64,000 nucleotides of DNA from Hysterium pulicare CBS 123377. Lineage: Eukaryota > Ascomycota > Dothideomycetes > Hysteriales > Hysteriaceae. The stretch spans positions 44,739 through 108,738 of the forward strand of contig AJFK01000173.1 in NCBI GenBank assembly GCA_000467715.1, written 5' to 3'. The notes beneath the pieces were generated by a model. That model saw only the letters and a program-made list of their open reading frames with translations. It had not been told where the DNA came from and did no database searches. Below are positions 34,343 to 46,282 of this stretch, piece after piece. The position numbers and the translations under genes were made by a program. How positions within the stretch are numbered: position 1 is the stretch's first letter; the number at the start of each line of letters is the position of its first letter.

Positions 34343-35269
34343 ATGGGTGCCCTCAAATGTGAGCCTCAGTCCTCAATCACCCTCATTCCAATCCCGAAAT
34401 TAACAATTTGCCAGATGTCGAGGAACTTCAGAAGAAGAAGCAGTCGGACCTTATGAGGTTCTTGATGCGCGTGCGCGTAAGTCAACAGCCTCTAAACGAA
34501 TTTCCCTCGAGATGAACACGAGCTAACAATTTGTCACAGTGCTGGGAGGTATGAATCCGGAACCCAATGGGTTTCTCTTGATGCTACTCGTTGAACATAA
34601 GCTGAGAGTGCATCAATCAACAGCTCCGCCAACTCAATGTCATCCACCGCGCCAGCCGTCCTTCCCGCCCCGATAAGGCTCGTCGTTTGGGATACAAGGC
34701 CAAGCAGGGCTTCGTCATCTACCGCGTTCGTGTACGACGTGGAGGTCGTAAGAGGCCTGTGCCAAAGTACGTTTACGCTCACGATACCACTCATTTGAAC
34801 AATTCACTAACCAATCTGTTTCTAGGGGCGCCACCTACGGTACGCTGAGAGAACCTCAAATCCGTGATCGCATCACCACAAATACTAACACAACAAACCA
34901 GGCAAACCCACCAACCAAGGTGTAAACCAACTCAAATACCAACGCTCCCTGAAATCCACCGCTGAAGAGCGCGTCGGCCGCCGCTGCGCCAACCTCCGCG
35001 TCCTCAACTCCTACTGGATCAACCAGGACTCGACCTACAAGTACTACGAGGTCATCCTCGTCGATCCCCAGCACAAGGCCATCCGCCGCGACCCGCGCAT
35101 CAACTGGATCGTCAAGCCCGTCCACAAGCACCGCGAGAGCCGTGGTCTCACTGCTACGGGCAAGAAGAGTAGGGGTCTCGGTAAGGGTCATGGATATAAT
35201 AAGACGACTGCTGGTCGTAGGAAGACTTGGAAGAGACATAATACCCTCTCGCTCTGGCGTTATCGCTAG
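34343..35269 (+). CDS. RPL15: 60S ribosomal protein L15 (eL15)
   Basis: Six coding exons: 34343-34358, 34415-34476, 34540-34548, 34624-34766, 34826-34839 and 34902-35269. They sum to 612 nt, giving 203 aa, the usual eL15 length. The protein starts [17 protein letters not shown], continues through [20 protein letters not shown] and [15 protein letters not shown], and ends [12 protein letters not shown], all clear eL15 signatures. Exon 3 is only 9 nt (Cys-Trp-Glu) and exon 5 only 14 nt. Every junction keeps frame with standard GT/AG ends. It is a structural component of the large cytoplasmic ribosomal subunit. Confidence 0.97.
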
Positions 35270-35547
35270 ATGGGTTGAGTGGTGGGGTGTTAGTGGGATA
35301 TTGGCGGCTCTTGTGGCTATGGCTAATGAGTTTGCGCTGCGAGAGCGTCATGGTGCATGGGGGGTTTTGTTACTCCACTGGACTAGTTAGATAGTTTGAC
35401 TTGTCACGGGAAAATATTCTCTGATCAAAAATATCAGAATGGAATCAATGACTTCGATAAGGGATTCCTTTGCTATGGTGTCATGTGCTGAAACCACTAA
35501 GTGATAAAGTCGATCTGCAAAGTGACAAACCTGTCACCACACAAAAT

Positions 35548-38011
35548 CTATTCATCCTTGTTACCCTCAAAAACCCACTCCTCCCTCTCCTCCGCTCTCC
35601 GCATATACATCAACCACATAACCCTCGAATCACCCCCCTCCTCAACCTGCTCCCAAGCTTCCGCCGTACCCACCTTCGCAGCCCAAGCCATGAAGTTCGG
35701 CTTTTCTCGCATCTGGCGCCAAATACTGGGACTAGATGATGATGAAGATAAAGGACTGGCGTCATCTGCTGACTCGGCGATGGAGGTGATTTGTTGGATT
35801 GTGGGGTCTTCTGTGTTTATGGAGGCGGAGGAGGGGTCGCCGTGAAGGAGCTCGAGATCGTGATGGTAGGATGTCAGGGTTGACGGTTTGGTTTGTTCAG
35901 GGGAGGTGGTACTGCAGCAAAGGTGAGGGGAATCAGTAATAAGTTTCTTATGCGCGCGTCCGTCGGGGTAAGACGGGGGGACTAGGGTTAAGGTTGAACT
36001 GTACTGTATTGAACTTACCGACACCAGACACTCGTATAACAGAGCCAAAGCATCCAGACCATATCTTCACAGTCCATGGATCTGATCTCGACTGGATCAC
36101 GCGCATTGACGAAGGTGCTTGTGCCGTTGAGGAAGTCTTCGCATGCGGCAGCGTCTTCGTGGCGAAAGAGCGCGATAGCTTCCGTGGTGCTGATAATGGC
36201 GGGCCCGGATGGAATGGTGCCATCCAGAACCTTGATTTTGTCGAGAGCAGCCGTGATTTCGTCATTGATCCCGTTTAGGATTTCTATCTGGCTAGTTCGA
36301 TAGATGGAGCCATGTTTCTCTTTTTCGTTTCGAGGTTCTCGGGGTGGGTTGCTGCTTAACAGTTTACCGAGTTTCATACGGACGGGCAGTAGTATTTTGC
36401 GTAGGACGCCGAAATGAATTCGACCATTTAATTCAGCTTGGTTGTCTGGACGGCGTTCGAGGCTGTTTAGGTAGGTCTCGAGCATAAATTGCAGCATGAC
36501 CGGTGGAATGCCGCGAAGGTAAGGAACTGCATTTTGGTGTCGTCCGAATCGACATTTGGGACTTCGGATGTAGAGAGTATCGTCTAAAGCGAGGTCTTCT
36601 AGTCGGTAGGGGTTCCAGGGCGGGGCGATTAGGGTTGCGTAAATGGTATCTGGGATCCGAAGCTTGACGGCTACTTGATCGAAGGGGTTGTTTGGTATGC
36701 AGAAGCCATAGCCCATGAGCACTGTCAAGTACGTTAGACGTTGGACAAGACAAAAATAACGTCATGCTGCTCTTTTGCTTTGGGGCGTAGGAGCAGCGTC
36801 CAATGTGCCTGTGGTGATTGAGGGCAGAGAGTATAGAGCGAGGCATCAAAATTTCGATTATCAGGTTGTGGACAATTAGCTGTTGCTCGATGAGATTTAC
36901 TCACACTCTTCGTTTCCTTTTGGACCATAGTTATTGAAGACCTCCACCCCTGCTTCGCTTCGTACACCAGAATAGAGAGAGAATGAGCGATTGGCCGAGT
37001 AAGACCAGTAAACTCTCGCGTCGTGATCATGATTGAGAATGTCTATAACGGGCCATAGCATTGGAAATGCTTCAAAGGTCGTATAGATCTTGTTAGAGTT
37101 GAAGCCGCGAGAGGTATATATGGTAGCCGCCCATTCGTAGAGTTTCCTTCAGGTTCTTGAGTCAGTGATATATCATAAAAAACTGCAAATATGTTCTTGG
37201 TAAGGTGGCGTGCCTGCATCTGGCAACATGCGGCTGATTATTTTTATCAGTTAAGTGATGTCTAGCATAGAAGCATAGCTTCACTGAGTTAGGATTTAGG
37301 CTGTAGGATGAATTGAGAACTCCATCTACTAGACCTAGACTTCTTTGCCCGATCGTGGGATTCTATTATGTTTGGGGCTGCATAGAAAACGTGAGACGTG
37401 AGGAGCATGAAATCATGCACTGATGTGAAAGCCATAGGACTGACAACTATGACTGAAGGTAGTGCATCTTACCAGGTAAACTTGTGCGGATCCACACCCT
37501 TGCCTTTGAATGTGCCACATGCTTCTAACCACTCTTTCTCGCAGGATGCACTCCTCTCTACTGCAGCGTAATAGAGATTGGTGTCCTTCAACCATTCTAC
37601 ATCTTCGTTGGAGAAGAACCACGGTGTACTTAGAGAGTCTACTTTGGGCAAAGCGCTAATATAGGGGTGCCAAAAGGACTCTTTCCCAAGTAGGAACTGC
37701 TCAATGAGCACGAACCGGGAAAGGACATGATGAGGCACAGAACTAAGGAATGGTGTGAAGACGCTTGACGCATGCTGCAAATCCGGCGCTCCCTCGGGAA
37801 GTGTCTCAGCGGGTATGATATTGAGAAAGGAGAGCGACAAGGAAGGTGGACACGTGCAAATGTGTACTTTCTTTGGTGTATCCTGACCATTCAGCGTTTG
37901 ACGAGCTCGAAGATGAAAGCCACGACTGGGACTCTGTGTTAGCTCGACGTCTGGACTCAAGTAGCCCCCATTGTCAGTGAACCATGTCAGCAATTCCTCG
38001 CAGGTTGACAT
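35548..38011 (-). CDS. SET-domain protein lysine methyltransferase-like (615 aa)
   Basis: Four minus-strand exons: 38011-37473, 37146-36905, 36721-36019 and 35911-35548 (introns 326, 183 and 107 bp, all with GTAAG or GTGAGT donors, frame kept). The N-terminus (LLTWFTDNGGYLSPDVEL) matches the start of Rubisco-LSMT-type SET proteins. The catalytic core follows with DILNHDHDA near residue 220 and NNYGPKGNEELLMGYGF near 258-275. The latter corresponds to the conserved tyrosine and cofactor-binding end of the SET fold. The C-terminal half would be the substrate-binding helical region. Fungal relatives methylate ribosomal or elongation-factor lysines; the substrate here is unknown. The 326-bp first intron is long for this genome. 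Confidence 0.85.
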
Positions 38012-39430
38012 GGTGAATGACGGGCTCTTGGCAATGCAAAATCTGACATCGAGTGGTGTTGGTTTTCAAAGTCGGTGTATTTCTGCAGACACGGAACCGA
38101 ATGATGCCGGGGCCGATGGAGGTGAATTTCGTCCGGGATGATTCTTGGCACGGACTCCGAATCGCAAAAGAGGAGTCAGCAGTGTCGAGCATACGGGATG
38201 CTGTGATATGAGATGCAGTGGAGTACAAAATGGAGTCGAATTCGAATACGATTGGCTTGTCGATGGCCGAGAGTTGCAGCGGAGGTACTTTGGAGTACCT
38301 CTCGTTTGCGAGGCAGATACAAACCACCCCGGCGGTGCTCGCTAGGGCGCTCGTGAGGACGATCGTAGTACGTGCCAGGATTATTCCGCATGAAAGTCTG
38401 ACGGTTCTGTATCCTTCCTTTCACTACGGAGTATTGTTACTGGAATCTTTGCAAACCTCTCCACTGTCTCCGTGCGAGTTGTGAGCAGTGACATTCGATA
38501 GGCCTACGGAAGCTAGCGGAAGAGGGATGCTCATGTGCTGGACGCCACCTATTCTGGTCTTAAGGGCGTAGCAGAGGTGTTGTCTTCAATCTCACCGCTC
38601 CACCACGTGGTGTTTTGTCCAAGCTATCGGTTGCCGAACGTCGAAGAGACCCAATAATGTCCTCAACTCTGGCCAGGAGAGCTTCACATGCAGGACTAGG
38701 CGTGCACTAAGCGAATGGCGTGGCAGTGAATACGTGAGGATGCGGCTCCTCTCTCGCATGCTTTGCTGGATCGAGGGCAGATGGTGCTGTGCGCACTACT
38801 CGGCCGGTTGCGGAAGGATCAAAAGTCCGGCCGTCGCTCTCTCAGTGGTCGGGTCTGCCTCGTACGCCAAATCCTTTGGAGTCTCGTACTGCTAAAAGGA
38901 AAAAGGTCGCAAGAAACCCGAGACGCCGGGCAACAAAGCACGGCGCTGTCGCACAAGGCTAGATTAACTCTGACAGCTGCTTTCTGGAAGAGATATTGCT
39001 GCGGGGCATTCTCTTCCCTTCCCCAAAGCGACTCTCTTGTCTTTCTTGTACAGAAGCAATCAATCCTCATAACTTATTCTCCTCTGAAACAATCAGGCGC
39101 GCGTGGCTGATACACTTGCGAAATACGCTCTGTTTTGTAGTCAGCCTTGTAAGAGCTAGTTGGTACACGAGCCATCACCAACCTTCAGCTCCTACTCCGC
39201 TCACCGGTCTCTTAACAAAACAAAGCCTCCCCGGAAGGGGACGGCTATGGCTTCACAGCTCCCTCCTTACCACAGTACAGTGCAGCCAGAGTTCAGTCAA
39301 AGCGGAGATCCAACTCCAAATTCATCTCTTCCACCTTCTTGGCCCAGCTTGGATTTCTAGGACATGTTTAGTAAACTTTCCACCTGCTACATTGCGACTT
39401 CCCTTCACCTCGTAGTCGAAGGTGAACACT
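38012..39430. other. Divergent intergenic region between the SET gene and the 39431 gene
   Basis: This is shared upstream sequence. On the plus strand a 37-codon upstream frame starts at 39247 (MASQLPPYHST...) and ends with a TAG at 39358-39360. Another short upstream ATG at 39364 overlaps the main start out of frame. These could be translated upstream ORFs. The first might instead be a coding exon if an unseen splice exists. Confidence 0.4.
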
Positions 39431-41350
39431 ATGTTCTTAAGCATGTTAACTGCTGATGCCGCTGCCAAACACGGCCATGAATATTCTCCGTCCCGCGAAT
39501 CTCCTACTCCCAACTATGGTTCCTTTCTATCACAATTCCCATTGTCTATCCTGACCTCTGTTGTGCGAGGACCGGCCACTCCTGTAGATTCATCCGACCC
39601 GCCGCCACCAGTTATCAACACCCAAAGTATCTCCGAGAACCACAAAATTTCAATGTTCCAGGAGAGTGAGGCGCCTACCGCTCCCTGTTCTGACCAGTCA
39701 AGACCTGCTTCGGCGGCTTCCATTGACTCGGCCGAAGATAAACCCAAAAAGCGGATTCCCCGACCTAAAACTACATACAACCTCGCTCATCCTCCTCCTG
39801 TCGGTGGCCCTCGGTCAAAGCTCCACATCCGACCAAAAGTTCTTCTCCAATTGCAGCAGGTCATACCATCTGGACGTCCCAAGCCAGTATATGAAGTCCT
39901 TCCATCTTCGGTTTTTGGCCATGTTCCGCGACTGACAAGGAAATTCGCGAGGTCATTTAAAGCGAAGGAAAAGCTCGGCCCGAATGACATATTAGTCGTC
40001 AAGGCAGAAGAGTATGGACTTAAGGATGAGGATGAGTGCTCAGACGATGAAAAGTGGGGATCTAGGGAAGCTGTTGGTATTATATGGGCTGGAAAAAAAG
40101 ACGAGAGAGACGTATTCATCAAATCGGAAATCATGATGGATGATGGAACTTGCTGGGAAGTTTCCAGTTTGCCGAATGGTGGTTACGAGTTTGTGCATAT
40201 CGATGCGCATGGCTTACCGCTCAGATGCCGCTGGATATCCCGCTCAGCTCCAGTGAGAAGGATTTCCGGAAGCTCACAGGCATCTACCAATGTTTCGTGT
40301 GAAGACAAAAAGTTCAGCTTCAGCACCATCAGCCCGGGCAGGCGACGTCATCCAATCATTGCAACCATGACTCGCACGAGCATCGATGTTCTGGATTCTT
40401 ATTCCATGCCCGGCGGCTCTTCAGCTTCGCCTTTTCAATCGCCTCTCCCCACTCCGTCGAACCTCTCAGACGCTGCCTCTTTCATGGACTCTGGCGATCT
40501 TCGGAACGAACTCACACCTATTAAAACCGATGCTGCTTTACGGAAACTCATTGTAGTCAGCGGAATCTGGGTCGGTATCTGTGAGAGCTGGTCCGCATCG
40601 TACAACTACACCAAAGCCACGTGCCCTTCTGTTGCAGTGTCTTCCGCCATTGCCAGCTCACAAACACGTCTCTCCAATACTGGGCGCTCCGTATCTTCGT
40701 TGACTATTGATTCCCCTAGATCTACGGGTGAGAACCGCCGAACATTTCCAAAACTGCTACGAAACAGGTCACAAATACTTCAACGTAATCACACCATCGC
40801 AATTCCCCCACCTGCCACTCCAACGTCCGCGGAAACTTCTCCAACCACTTCTCCAACGACTGAAAAGATTCAAAATCGTCCTCGCCGCTCAAACACGACT
40901 GGCACTGCATTCACCCGCCCCAACAAAACGAGCACTCGCAAACGTTTCGGCTTAGCACTAGAAGACCAAACCGTCCCCGAAAGCGAAGAAGAGCGCGAGC
41001 GCGAGCGCAGCATGGAGCTTTTCCGCAAGAAGCAACTATCCCAACCATTCGACGAACACACACCATTCGAGGCAAAGAAAGGCGCTTTGCAAGACGAGGA
41101 CGAATCCGATTCAGAGTGGACTCCGCCCCCTTCTCCAGACAAACGAGACAAGAGGACCGAGAAGACGCAATCTGCACACGCACCAATCCAAACGACGGCC
41201 GGATTATGGGACTCTGGTTTAGCGGAAGCGGAGGCGAAAGGCGCGCGCGCTAGCTTGAACGTCGAGTGTGAGAGGCGGCAGAAAGTGAAAAGACGAACTG
41301 CGAAGTTTACGCGCATTTTTGGCGTTTTTAGAAGGAGACGTGGTGGTTGA
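39431..41350 (+). CDS. Unknown protein, about 639 aa, with a folded central domain
   Basis: The frame opens at a GTG at 39422. The first ATG is at 39431, with another at 39443 giving MLTADAAAKHG. No intron is visible. Residues about 120-280 look folded and conserved in style (LLQLQQVIPSGRPKPVYEVL, LGPNDILVVKAEEYG, VGIIWAGKKDERDVFIKSEI, GTCWEVSSLPNGGYEFVHID). Then follow FSTISPGRRRHPIIATMTR and a second compact block near 375-400 (LIVVSGIWVGICE). The rest is S/T/P-rich and disordered. The C-terminus is strongly basic (RTAKFTRIFGVFRRRR), possibly nuclear or membrane-associated. No family name recognised. Confidence 0.75.
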   Translation: MFLSMLTADAAAKHGHEYSPSRESPTPNYGSFLSQFPLSILTSVVRGPATPVDSSDPPPPVINTQSISENHKISMFQESEAPTAPCSDQSRPASAASIDSAEDKPKKRIPRPKTTYNLAHPPPVGGPRSKLHIRPKVLLQLQQVIPSGRPKPVYEVLPSSVFGHVPRLTRKFARSFKAKEKLGPNDILVVKAEEYGLKDEDECSDDEKWGSREAVGIIWAGKKDERDVFIKSEIMMDDGTCWEVSSLPNGGYEFVHIDAHGLPLRCRWISRSAPVRRISGSSQASTNVSCEDKKFSFSTISPGRRRHPIIATMTRTSIDVLDSYSMPGGSSASPFQSPLPTPSNLSDAASFMDSGDLRNELTPIKTDAALRKLIVVSGIWVGICESWSASYNYTKATCPSVAVSSAIASSQTRLSNTGRSVSSLTIDSPRSTGENRRTFPKLLRNRSQILQRNHTIAIPPPATPTSAETSPTTSPTTEKIQNRPRRSNTTGTAFTRPNKTSTRKRFGLALEDQTVPESEEERERERSMELFRKKQLSQPFDEHTPFEAKKGALQDEDESDSEWTPPPSPDKRDKRTEKTQSAHAPIQTTAGLWDSGLAEAEAKGARASLNVECERRQKVKRRTAKFTRIFGVFRRRRGG

Positions 41351-44300
41351 TGTGTTGTACCTTTGTGTTCTTCGTTTCTGGGTTTACTTAGCTTTGTCGA
41401 CTGGTTTGCTCAAAGAGTGAGCGATGGTTTTTTCCGGCTATTGGAATGCCCTTCTTCTTACATTACACTCTCTTCTCTTTCCTCCTCTACGATCAATTTC
41501 CTATGTTCTCGCATCGGACTCCTATTATACTGGCGTTTTCAAAAGAGCTGGTCTTCGGCGTTGTTGATGGCTTTCTTCTATGGCACCACCACCCATCTAT
41601 CCATTGTCCGGCGTTCTCATGACCTGCTTCCCTGGATTGGGATATTGATTTTCTGTCTTTTTTTGGGCTTGGGTTTCCTATACCCATGCACGGCTGGCTA
41701 CTGTATGAGTAAGATTACGAGGAACTGGGATGAAAGACACGCTACTCTAGAAGGAAGATGATAAGAACCAATGCAAATGTCTCAGGGCATATTCATTCTG
41801 ATGCTGTCCATCTATACACCTCAGTTTCCAGTAGTGAAATGTCAAAATACTGAGTAGTCGGAAGACGAGATTGACTGCTCAAAAAGAGTCCTCTTTACCA
41901 TACAGACAATCTTGTTCAGAAGAAATACAGCACGCCGCAACGCACTGTTTATGGTGAATTATGAAGTCCGGGACCATTATGTACTACCCAGCTAAGGAAA
42001 GCACTATCTATCCCCACTCCCCCACTCTTGTCCTCCATCTATATCCTCTCTGCTCTTGATCCATGCTCAACAACTCCCTGCAGCATCAACTGGATCGCCG
42101 CTCGCTCGTCATGAACGAACAGCGCATAACGATCTGAACCCAACATCCTTCTCGGGTCCGCCGAATGGGGCGGTGGCACTGGCATTTTGATCCTACGACA
42201 CACACAGAGCATGCTGCGGCGTCAGTGAGGGAGGGAATGAGGGGATTTCATGGGGAAAGTAACGCAGCAACTTGTGATCCTCAGCCTCACAGACTAGATT
42301 GGACAACTGCTCCGGGATATTGGAAAGGCGGATAGAGGCCAGGAGGTGGCCAATCGGCAATGTACAGTGGGAGGATTTCGTGGGGAAGGCGGTTTGCCTG
42401 TTAGCCTGACTGATCTAATGTCTTTGATCGTTCATCTACGGATCCGAAAGGTAGACGCTAGGGAATGGCGACCCCGAAATGTGTTATTGGCAAACGATCG
42501 AGATCTTTGGGTATATCTATCGGGAGTTCGAGTGGGAGTGGCTGTGCATTGGAGGGGATGTTCTCAAGCATTGTCGAGTCGACGCCGCGATCGTTCCTAA
42601 AGGAAGAAGGAAAATCTATTGACGCGTATGTCACGGGATTGAAGTGGCTTCCAAGGTTCACCCAGGATACATAGCAGAGCATGCTCTGAAGGACAAACAA
42701 AAACTCAAGCAAATCAAGCACTCATGTGACGTGATCGAACGATAGCAAAGCCCGATTCTCGGGATTGTACATGTATGTAAGTCCGCACAGATACTTTTCT
42801 TCGGGGTACGATGTTTATATATCTGTGCGTAGGATGAAGGCATGCATCATGGGGCCATGATGACTGCATTCGCATCCACGAAGGAGGAAGGGAATGGCTC
42901 CACCCCCACAGTTCCTCCCTTCCGCGCATTAATCTCGATATTAAGGCGGGAGAGCGACGGTAATTCTCCGTACGTAAGATGTCTGCGGAGTTATCTTTTG
43001 TGGTTGACTCGTTCATACTATCCTATCTTTGCGTCGTCAGCCTGGGGTAAATGCTTTCCCAAAAATGGAAGCGAACTCGCTGACATGCAGCAAGTTCGGC
43101 GCAGAAGCCTCATGAACTTAGTATAGAGTCTGCTCTTTTCTAGAGACAAGAATATCACCGCTTTGACAATCGGTTACGTGGTCGGTGGTGACGACGCGTT
43201 GGATGTCGTTGAAGGAATGGTCTAAAGTCCGATTGACGGACGCCACCAACATCACCGTGCCGATGCGTGGACGAGGCTGCGAACCAGAGATCGTTCGTTA
43301 AGATTATTTTGCCAACACGAGAAGAACTGTGCCTCTGATGCGCAACAAGCGTTGGGTTGGTGTATCGACCTTTGTAGGAGTTATCGGAAAGATTCTTGCC
43401 GGTGGCATAGTGTTGGATTGTAACAGACAGAACCCTATCCTAGAGCATGAAGAGCGTAGGGAACAAACTTTCTCTGTTTACTCAGGAAGAGCTCAGCCAC
43501 GATGCTCGACCCGAAGTAGACAGCTGACGGGGCCGAAAGCATAATCGTACGTAGCACCCTACAAGCCTCTCGAAGACAACTGTAAACAAAGCCGCTGAAA
43601 CGGCGATGCGCCAGGATCGCAACTCTCTACCACGGAACGATTGAGATTGTTTGAATGACAAGCATGAAACGGAATGCCTTATTCTAAGGTCCGGGGAAAT
43701 TACGACATAGAGAAGCTGTCCTGTTAGGGCATAAGAGGCGCCTGAGGTTAGGTCGGCGCCATATTTGGAGTAGTACCAGCGCTTTGCAGGGCGGTTGTCT
43801 AAATCAGGCCCGCGGCTTTGAGTGCGTGTAACGGAGCTCAGCGGGCCGCGCAAAGACGATGCGTAATTCTGGGTATGCGCACAGAGCCTCATCTGAGCGC
43901 TTCGCTCGGAAGTAGCTATTTTGAGTAGTTAGCACGTGAGGCACTTGCGTTGGGAGGAAGTGGTTGACAAAGCTATTGCTGTAGACGCTTGGGTGTTGTA
44001 ACCGTCTTGTGTTGACGCCCTCGATCGATCCAGGCGGATAGAGACATTAGCATGCCGGCGAGCCCGAAACGCTATTCGACTTTCTAGAAGCACCTCAAAC
44101 ATTTCACAAACACCACAAAAAGATCCGAATCTGGCAATGCTGGCAAATAGAAGCATCAATCTGCACCACCACAACGGGGGAGGGAGGCTGTGCAGAGTCC
44201 AGCAGCGCTTGATGAAGGACGATCGGAAACTGGATTGAGGCCGCCGGTGATTGGTGACAAACATCCATCGCATGAATTTCGCGCAGCTGGGATCAAGCCT

Positions 44301-45800
44301 TCCGGCGATCTCTGTTCTGCTGAGCTGAGGAGTCCGCGTGGTTCGTTCACGTTCGTTATTCACGAGCCAGACATGGAGGATGTATGTGGTAGGCCAACCG
44401 GTTGAAACATTTGGGGCATGATCAACAGCCAATAACACCGCCTCACCACCTTTACGAAGCTCGCGAATTCCATGGGGTGGCCGACGTCTACCGAACATAG
44501 CCCGATGACTACGTAGGCTAGATGGGTGGATGATTGGTTTGGCGCATGTTGAGATCGTGGAGAGAACCAGATTTGCAGCACCGCCACACCTACGCCACGC
44601 ACGCAACCCGCCTTTTCCTCCCATTCCCACACCCAACCGTGAATTCTATGCCACATCCAGCTTCGGCCGATGCCCTCACACGCGTTCACATGGCAAAAGC
44701 GTCGCATCGTCTTGCCCAAGTAGGGTTGCAGCCACACCTTGTTCTTATGCGCAGGTCTCAATCTCGCTTGGCTTGCTGGGAAGATGGCTGGGTGTGGTCG
44801 GCGGAGAGGCTGGAAGGGAAATGCAAATTTTGCCTGCTGCCATCCACCCGAGCATCATCTCAAGCTGTCGGTTGACCAGGTATTCGTCAGTCGTCCAGAT
44901 GGCAAAGCCCGGAGCTGGTCCACTTCATCTGGTGGCAGGACATGGCCGGCAGAGATATATCATCATGTCCCTGGTGGTTTGTCGTGGTGCATCGCTATTC
45001 ATCAGAGCTCCCCACGTCCCGCATTTACTTGAACGCCTCATATTATCGTGACCTGGCACATACCAGCACAGGACGTACTCGAGTGCCAGCCACCCGCACG
45101 CACACGGTATTACTACTGAATGACTCCTCTGTGCAGAGTGTAACGGAACCAGCAATTTCATCGCAGGCCCGCAAGACTTCCACAATCCGACACACCTCCT
45201 AGCATTGCAGATTCTTTGTTGCTGCTCGACCTTGCAGCAGCGGCATGTTCTAAAACGAAACCACCCTCCCTTCGAAACGCAGACCCCTCGCATTTTGCTG
45301 GAATTGGCTGTCAGCGCTCCCGCTGGAAATAGGCCTGCAAACAGCGTTCTTGGACGGCTCTAGTCTTGAAACACGCCTTCTGCCAGACGCAGCGACTAGG
45401 CGACAACCCAAACTTACCACCAGCAACTGACTGGCTGTCTCGGATTGCCAGAATTTGGCCTGGCATCGCCTGGCACCCAATCAGTGCCGCTGACAGGCCG
45501 CGAATCGCTGGGACCCTTGACACGACACCCCACCTCATTCCTCGCCCTGCCTGAAGGGTCGAAGGCCTCTGTGGTCGACCTGTGCTTCGCGTCCGAGGGG
45601 CACAGGATAAGTATCATCGCCTCCGCCGTGGAAAGGAAGCCTAGAAAGTCAGTGCAAGTCATTCCATTATTTCAGCTCCTTTCCTATCCCTGTTCTTGCG
45701 GAGGAAGCCCAAGTTCTCCTTCCCCGTCTCCGTCCAATCCGCTCTGCCAGGCACAGCCCTCGGCGAATTCAACCTCATCCACCATCCACCTCCCCAACTA
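41351..45800. other. Gene-poor spacer, about 4.4 kb
   Basis: No convincing gene is visible. A 132-codon hydrophobic frame (41363-41761) starts at a TTG right after the preceding stop and is best read as 3' UTR. A minus-strand frame at 43929-44636 (235 codons from a TTG, 231 from the first ATG) is the longest but has no motif. The right end likely holds the cyclin's regulatory region. Confidence 0.4.
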
Positions 45801-46282
45801 GGCAGTGCCACTCCTATACAGCCCATCAGGCTTTCTCTACTCTTGCCCTCTTTCTTTATACTACTCTTATATCTTGTCTCTCCGCCGGTCGGAAAGCTCT
45901 CCTAATTTATTGCCCATCTCGATTCTGTGTTTCAAAGCGCTATCATCCCTCGCTCATCGCAGCCACCAACGTACAGCCTCCGGACTCAGCTTACACACCC
46001 GATCACAGGCCTCACACCTTGTTGATCCCTTGGATCCGCCTTGTTGGGCTTTAATCTAATACAGAAAAACGATTTACCGGACGTGGATTCCTAATTCCAG
46101 GGAACGGCTTCCTATCGTCTACTACCCCGTCTTGAATTTCGGCGACACCTTGCAAGGATTCCTCACCATTCACCCCCGCGCCACGACGATAAGCGAATCT
46201 TCCTACTGTGAAGCCCTTCATAGTCCATCACAAGTTTAAAGCTCTCACTCTCCCCCGTCTCCACCACCCCCTCCACAGGTCC
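45801..46282 (+). promoter_or_regulatory. Core promoter and 5' leader of the cyclin gene
   Basis: A CTATACAG element at about 45824 precedes a pyrimidine-rich stretch, giving a predicted leader of several hundred bases. An acceptor-like CCCTCCACAG ends at about 46275, just before a perfect CCACCATGG start context, suggesting a leader intron. Confidence 0.4.

Noticed and set aside
41363-41761. 132-codon hydrophobic frame
   Set aside because: Starts at a TTG 12 bases after the previous stop and has no motif; best explained as 3' UTR.
43929-44636. 235-codon minus-strand frame
   Set aside because: Starts at a TTG, Arg/Ser-rich with no recognisable motif or neighbours; overlapping plus-strand frames are equally long.
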